Source of the DNA: Streptomyces sp. WP-1
Lineage (GTDB): Bacteria > Actinomycetota > Actinomycetes > Streptomycetales > Streptomycetaceae
Assembly: GCF_030450125.1 (NCBI RefSeq)
Contig: NZ_CP123923.1
Span: 2,542,001-2,606,000 of the forward strand
DNA: 64,000 nucleotides
Direction: 5' to 3'
The position numbers and the translations under genes were made by a program. Below the pieces are notes generated by a model. It was given only the letters and a program-made list of their open reading frames with translations, was not told the origin of the DNA and ran no database searches. Every line of letters begins with the position of its first letter. The first letter of the stretch is position 1. Of this stretch, positions 59,952-64,000 are shown one piece after another.

Positions 59952-62900
59952 TCAGGCGGCCCGGTACGCCTGCGCCAGCTTCGCCAGCGCCTGCCCGTAG
60001 TGGCCGGTCAGCAGCAGATGGTCGGCGTCCGCGAAGGGCTTCGCCACGGCCGCCGTCATCCGCTGTCCCACCTTCTGCTGCACCAGCAGCCGGGCCTGGG
60101 TGACCAGGTACCGGCCGGTCGTCCGGTCCCCGCGCCGCTCCGCCGTCGCCGCCCGCGCGGCCAGCGACGCCAGGGTGCCCGCGCCGCCGTGCGGGACGGC
60201 GGTACGGGTGGTCAGGCCCCACCCGTAGGGGAACTGGGGGTCGTACGAGGCGTCGCCCACGTTGATCGGCAGCTGGGCCTCGGACTTCGGCCAGGTGACG
60301 GGGAGCTGTCCGGTGAAGGGGCGGGCGCCGTAGAGGACGTCGGCGACGCCCTCGCCCTCGGTGCCGGGCAGCCAGGAGGCCACCAGGGAGTCGATCTCGC
60401 CGAGCCGGTCGCCGATGAGCTGGGGCCGCCCGGAGACGATCAGCACCACGCACTTCATGGCGCCGCACACCTTGTCCACCGCCGCCTGGTCGGCCGCGCC
60501 GAGGGAGAGCGAGTGGCCGTTGCCGACGTCGCCGACGCCCTCGGCGTAGGGGGTCTCGCCGACGACGACCACGCCGACGTCGTACCCGGCGGTCGGGGCG
60601 GAGGCGTCCTTGGAGTAGGTGACGTCGCCGCCGGCCTGCCGCATGCCCTGGAGGACGGTGGTGCCGGGGACGGTGTTCCCGGAGGCGCCCTGCCAGGTGA
60701 GGGTCCAGCCGCCGGTCTGGTTGCCGATGTCGTCGGCGTCGGACCCGGCGACGTACACCTTCTCGCTCTTCTTCAGCGGCAGCAGCCCGCCGTCGTTCTT
60801 CAGCAGCACCTGCGACTCGGCGGCCGCCTCGCGGGCGACGGCGCGGTGGGCCGGGGAGCCGATGGCGGCGGCGCCGCTGGTGTCGGCGTACGGGTGCTCG
60901 AACAGGCCCAGTTCGAACTTCTGGGTGAGGATCCGGGAGACGGCGTCGTCGATCCGCGCCCCGGAGACCCGGCCCGCCTTCACCTCGTCGGTCAGCGTGG
61001 CGCTGAAGTCCTTGTAGGTGTACGGCACCATCATCATGTCGACGCCCGCGTCGACGGCCGTACGGACGTGGTCGGGGTAGTCGCCGGGGAGCTGGTCGAT
61101 GGCGTTCCAGTCGCTGATGACGAAGCCGTCGAAGCCCAGCCTGCCCTTCAGCTCACCGTTGATCATGTCGCCGCGGGCGTGCATCCTGACCGCGCCCTTG
61201 CCGTCGCCGGTGATGTCGAGGGAGGAGTACGACGGCATCACGGTGCCGATCCCCCGCCGCACCGCCGTCCTGTACGGCGCGAGGTGGATGTCCTCCAGCT
61301 GCCGCCGGGTGACGGTGGTGACGCCCTGGTCGATGGTGTAGGTGCCGGTGGTGGAGGAGCCGTAGGCGGTGCCGCCGTCGCCGACGAAGTGCTTGGCGGT
61401 GGCGAGGACCTTGTCGTCGCGGCTCAGGTCACCGCCGTCCGACCGTCCTTGGAGACCCTGGATCATCGTCTCCATGGACTCCACGAGCGCGGGGTCCTCG
61501 CCGAAGGACTCGTAGGAGCGGCCCCAGCGTTCGTCGCGGCTCACGCACAGGCAGGGCGCGAAGTCCCAGGGGACGCCGGTGGCGCGCACCTCGGCGGCGG
61601 TCACCGCGCCGGTCCGCTCGGCCAGTTGGGGGTCCCTGGTGGCGCCGATGCCGATGTTGTGCGGCATGACGGTGGCGCCGTAGAGGTTGTTGTGGCCGTG
61701 CACCGCGTCCACGCCGTAGATCAGCGGGATCTGGAACCGCGTCGCCTGTGCCTGGAGCTGGAAGCCGTCGATCATCCGCGCCCAGCCCTCGGCGGTGTTG
61801 GGCGTGGGGGTGGAGCCGCCGCCGGACAGCAGGGAACCGAGGCCGTACGAGGCGATGTCGCCCGGGGTGGTCAGGCCCGCGCGTTCGGCCTGGGTCATCT
61901 GCCCGGCCTTCTCGGCGAGCGACATCCGGGACAGCAGATCGGCGACCCGCTTCCTCACCGGCAACGTGGTGTTCAGGTACGGCAGTCCGTGGGCGTCGAT
62001 GACGACCTGCGGGGTCTCGGCGGGGGCCTTGGCGCCGTCGACGGTGAGCCCCAGCGGGATGGTCTCGGCGGACTCGGCGGCCTTGTCCTTGCGGGTGGGC
62101 ACCTCGATGGTCCGCGTGCTGCCGGACGGTGTGCCCGCCGGGAAGGTGAGGGTGCCGGAGACCGGGGTGTAGTCCCGGCCCGCGGTGGCGGTGCCGGCGC
62201 CGGTGGCGTAGGTGACGGTCACCGGGTCGTCCACGGGCCGCGCGCCGGTGGTGGCGAGGGTGACCCTCACCTTGGCGGTGCCGCCCTCGGTCACCGGGTA
62301 GACGGAGGCGTCGGTGGCGACGGAGGCGTGCAGCGCCTGGTCGGCCTTGCCGTACAACTCCACGTCGTCCATGGCGAATTCGCCCTTGGTGCCGGCGGGC
62401 AGTGTGACGGCGTACCCCCACATCCGGGTCAGCCCGAGGATGTGGTCGATGCCGCCGACCGGCTGGTAGTCGGTGCGGTAGGTGAAGTCGCCGAACGGGA
62501 TCCGGATCTGCTTCCAGCCGGTGAAGTCGTCGGTGAACGACGTCGTCCACAGCTCGGACGCCTCGCCGTTCGCGCCGCCGTCCTTGATCTCGAAGGCGAT
62601 CTTCTTGCCGTTGTCGTGCCCCTCCCACCAGAAGCGGATGCCCTGGTGGGCGGACCAGTCGTGGGCGGGCTGGTCCGCGGCGAAGTCATGGGTGAAGCCG
62701 CCGTAACCGCTGATGTCGTAGCTGCCGGTGAGCACCTTGGCGCCCTCGGGGGCGTCGGCGCGGTCGGCGAGGCTCAGCGTGGGCGGGTCGTCGCTGTCGC
62801 CGCCCCAGGTGAAGATGCCGTCGGCGGGCTGGGACGCGAAGGGCACCTCGCCCTCGAAGCGGTCGACGGGCACCGGCGGCGGATCGGCGGCGGCCTGCGC

Positions 62901-62972
62901 CGCGGCGGACAGGGGCAGCAGGGCGGCGAGCAGTGCCCCGGGGACGAGCAGGGCGGTTCTTGGCCTTGGCAT
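59952..62972 (-). CDS. Secreted GH3 beta-glucosidase with N-terminal CBM11-like domain
   Basis: The 1006-residue protein has a signal peptide ending AAAQAAADPPP, a CBM11-like domain to about residue 215 (DRFEGEVPFASQPADGIFTW; GWKQIRIPFGDFTYRTDYQP), a Calx-beta-like segment (VYPVTEGGTAKVRVTLATTG), and a GH3 catalytic region with AEKAGQMTQAERAG, KHFVGDGGT and the nucleophile motif GFVISDWNAID. It should release glucose from beta-glucans or cello-oligosaccharides outside the cell. The ATG at 62972 has GAGGGAAGG upstream. It is divergent from a GH30 gene. Confidence 0.93.
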   Translation of the reverse strand: MPRPRTALLVPGALLAALLPLSAAAQAAADPPPVPVDRFEGEVPFASQPADGIFTWGGDSDDPPTLSLADRADAPEGAKVLTGSYDISGYGGFTHDFAADQPAHDWSAHQGIRFWWEGHDNGKKIAFEIKDGGANGEASELWTTSFTDDFTGWKQIRIPFGDFTYRTDYQPVGGIDHILGLTRMWGYAVTLPAGTKGEFAMDDVELYGKADQALHASVATDASVYPVTEGGTAKVRVTLATTGARPVDDPVTVTYATGAGTATAGRDYTPVSGTLTFPAGTPSGSTRTIEVPTRKDKAAESAETIPLGLTVDGAKAPAETPQVVIDAHGLPYLNTTLPVRKRVADLLSRMSLAEKAGQMTQAERAGLTTPGDIASYGLGSLLSGGGSTPTPNTAEGWARMIDGFQLQAQATRFQIPLIYGVDAVHGHNNLYGATVMPHNIGIGATRDPQLAERTGAVTAAEVRATGVPWDFAPCLCVSRDERWGRSYESFGEDPALVESMETMIQGLQGRSDGGDLSRDDKVLATAKHFVGDGGTAYGSSTTGTYTIDQGVTTVTRRQLEDIHLAPYRTAVRRGIGTVMPSYSSLDITGDGKGAVRMHARGDMINGELKGRLGFDGFVISDWNAIDQLPGDYPDHVRTAVDAGVDMMMVPYTYKDFSATLTDEVKAGRVSGARIDDAVSRILTQKFELGLFEHPYADTSGAAAIGSPAHRAVAREAAAESQVLLKNDGGLLPLKKSEKVYVAGSDADDIGNQTGGWTLTWQGASGNTVPGTTVLQGMRQAGGDVTYSKDASAPTAGYDVGVVVVGETPYAEGVGDVGNGHSLSLGAADQAAVDKVCGAMKCVVLIVSGRPQLIGDRLGEIDSLVASWLPGTEGEGVADVLYGARPFTGQLPVTWPKSEAQLPINVGDASYDPQFPYGWGLTTRTAVPHGGAGTLASLAARAATAERRGDRTTGRYLVTQARLLVQQKVGQRMTAAVAKPFADADHLLLTGHYGQALAKLAQAYRAA

Positions 62973-63007
62973 GGACCTTCCCTCGGCTCTCATGGTTCAC
63001 TCATGGC

Positions 63008-63028
63008 TTAGCTCACGGCGTGAGTTAA
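63008..63028. promoter_or_regulatory. Operator-like dyad between divergent GH3 and GH30 genes
   Basis: TTAGCTCACG-G-CGTGAGTTAA is a 21-bp dyad with one mismatched pair, 36 bp from the GH3 start and 92 bp from the GH30 start. It is a candidate site for co-regulation of both glycosidases. Confidence 0.7.
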
Positions 63029-63119
63029 CTGACGCCTCCCCAACTCGTCAAGACCGCACGTCAGTTGCCCCGCCCCGCTCATCCCCGCTCTGTCGACCCG
63101 AGAGGAAGGGCGACGCACC

Positions 63120-64000
63120 ATGAGGAGATCCCCCCGCGCACTCCGGCTGCTGCTGGCCGGGCTGCTCTCCGCCGCCGGATTCACCGCGGCCGTACCCCCC
63201 GCCCATGCCGCCGGTGAGCAGGTCACCGCGTGGCTCACCACCACCGACGACTCCGCCGGCCGCCATGTCGTACGCGGCCTTCAGGCCCAGGCGCCGTTCG
63301 CCTTCCAGTCCGGTCCGGGCGGGGGCGGCACCAATATCACCGTGGACGAGAACACCCGGTACCAGACCTTCACCGGGGCCGGTGCCTCCTTCACCGACAC
63401 CGCGGCCTGGCTGCTCAACAGCAGCGGCGCCCTGTCCCAGGCGACCCGGGACGCGACGATGCGCAAGCTGTTCTCGCCGACGGACGGCATCGGGCTGTCC
63501 TTCCTGCGCAACCCGATGGGCGCCTCGGACCTCGCCCGCTACGGCTACACGTACGACGACGTGCCGTCCGGGCAGACCGACCCGGGCCTGAGCAAGTTCT
63601 CGATCGCGCACGACCTCGCGGACGTCGCGCCGCTCACCAGGCAGGCGCTCCAGCTGAACCCCTCGCTGACCGTGATGGCCTCGCCGTGGACGGCCCCGGC
63701 CTGGATGAAGGACAGCGGCTCGCTCAACGGGGGCTGGCTGAAGGCGGAGGACTACGGCGCCTACGCGTCCTACTTCGTCAAGTACCTCCAGGCGTACCGG
63801 GATCAGGGCATCGACGTCTCGTACGTGACCCCGCAGAACGAGCCGACCTGCTGCTCCGGCTACCCGTCGATGAGCTGGAACGCGAGCGGTCTGGCCTACT
63901 TCCTCAAGAACGACCTGCTGCCGCAGCTCCAGTCGGCGGGCCTGAGCACCAAGGTGCTGGCGCACGACTGGAATTGGGACAGCTACGACTCCTACGCCGC
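63120..64000 (+). CDS. Secreted GH30 family glycoside hydrolase, N-terminal part
   Basis: The first 293 residues are visible and the gene runs off the right edge. A signal peptide (RRSPRALRLLLAGLLSAAGF) ends near AHAA. The GH30 pattern follows: QTFTGAGASFTDTAAWLLN, FLRNPMGASDLARYGYTYDD, MASPWTAPAWMKDSG and YVTPQNEPTC with the acid/base Glu. The nucleophile lies beyond the edge. Likely substrates are beta-1,6-glucan or glucosylceramide-like glycosides; which one cannot be decided. Confidence 0.92.
   Translation, partial: MRRSPRALRLLLAGLLSAAGFTAAVPPAHAAGEQVTAWLTTTDDSAGRHVVRGLQAQAPFAFQSGPGGGGTNITVDENTRYQTFTGAGASFTDTAAWLLNSSGALSQATRDATMRKLFSPTDGIGLSFLRNPMGASDLARYGYTYDDVPSGQTDPGLSKFSIAHDLADVAPLTRQALQLNPSLTVMASPWTAPAWMKDSGSLNGGWLKAEDYGAYASYFVKYLQAYRDQGIDVSYVTPQNEPTCCSGYPSMSWNASGLAYFLKNDLLPQLQSAGLSTKVLAHDWNWDSYDSYA

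Overview
The window is 64 kb of very GC-rich DNA. Start codons are often GTG, third positions are G/C-rich, and the gene set (SMC, HupS, conservons, AccB/AccE, NdgR, RNase III/AbsB) is that of a Streptomyces chromosome core. From memory, not checked here, the order glcP - smc - mutM - rnc - rpmF - coaD - rsmD - recG - rpmB - thiD/thiL - ddl - gpsA - plsC - cofC - hupS - leuDC - ndgR - tRNA-Glu/Gln - gltX - two conservons - accE/accB matches the S. coelicolor SCO5578 to SCO5535 neighbourhood. No insertion sequence, prophage, CRISPR array or rRNA gene was seen.

Layout. 0-2 kb: the 3' end of a TetR regulator gene and a glucose-permease-type MFS gene with two palindromes in its promoter. 2-17 kb: mostly minus-strand housekeeping genes. 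These are smc, a 67-residue coiled-coil gene, acylphosphatase, mutM, rnc, rpmF, a DUF177 (YceD-type) gene, a DivIVA-like gene, coaD, rsmD and recG. A plus-strand CAP/SCP membrane-anchored protein and a divergent flavoprotein/HxlR pair interrupt them. 17-22 kb: two overlapping plus-strand genes, a divergent Hsp90-family ATPase and a 955-residue TPR-like helical-repeat protein; this is the best candidate here for an undescribed system. 22-33 kb: a FakA/DhaL-type kinase, rpmB, a MarR/esterase pair, thiD-thiL, small conserved genes, ddl, gpsA-plsC, cofC and hupS. 34-41 kb: leuCD with its regulator ndgR, a MerR/DUF4188 pair, an array of three tRNA-Glu(CUC) and two tRNA-Gln(CUG) genes, gltX and a fumarylacetoacetate-hydrolase-family gene.

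42-54 kb: a lone 64-codon peptide gene with an internal repeat, then two complete conservons in tandem (CvnA sensor kinase-like, CvnB roadblock, CvnC DUF742, CvnD GTPase). Their cvnD genes share identical runs of 103 and 165 bp, which suggests recent gene conversion. The CvnA proteins have unrelated low-complexity C-terminal tails. 54-64 kb: accB-accE (acyl-CoA carboxylase), a YceI protein, a FUSC-like membrane protein with a divergent MarR regulator, a TPM-type membrane protein, and divergent secreted glycosidases (GH3 with a CBM11-like domain, and GH30 cut by the window end) sharing an operator-like dyad.

Regulation is unusually readable. Divergent regulator/target pairs carry near-perfect dyads (HxlR, MarR, MerR, NdgR, the GH3/GH30 intergene), and many transcription units end in long perfect hairpins. 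A dispersed Streptomyces-type repeat occurs twice: once between cofC and a small gene, and once inside the smc reading frame, where it encodes part of the hinge.
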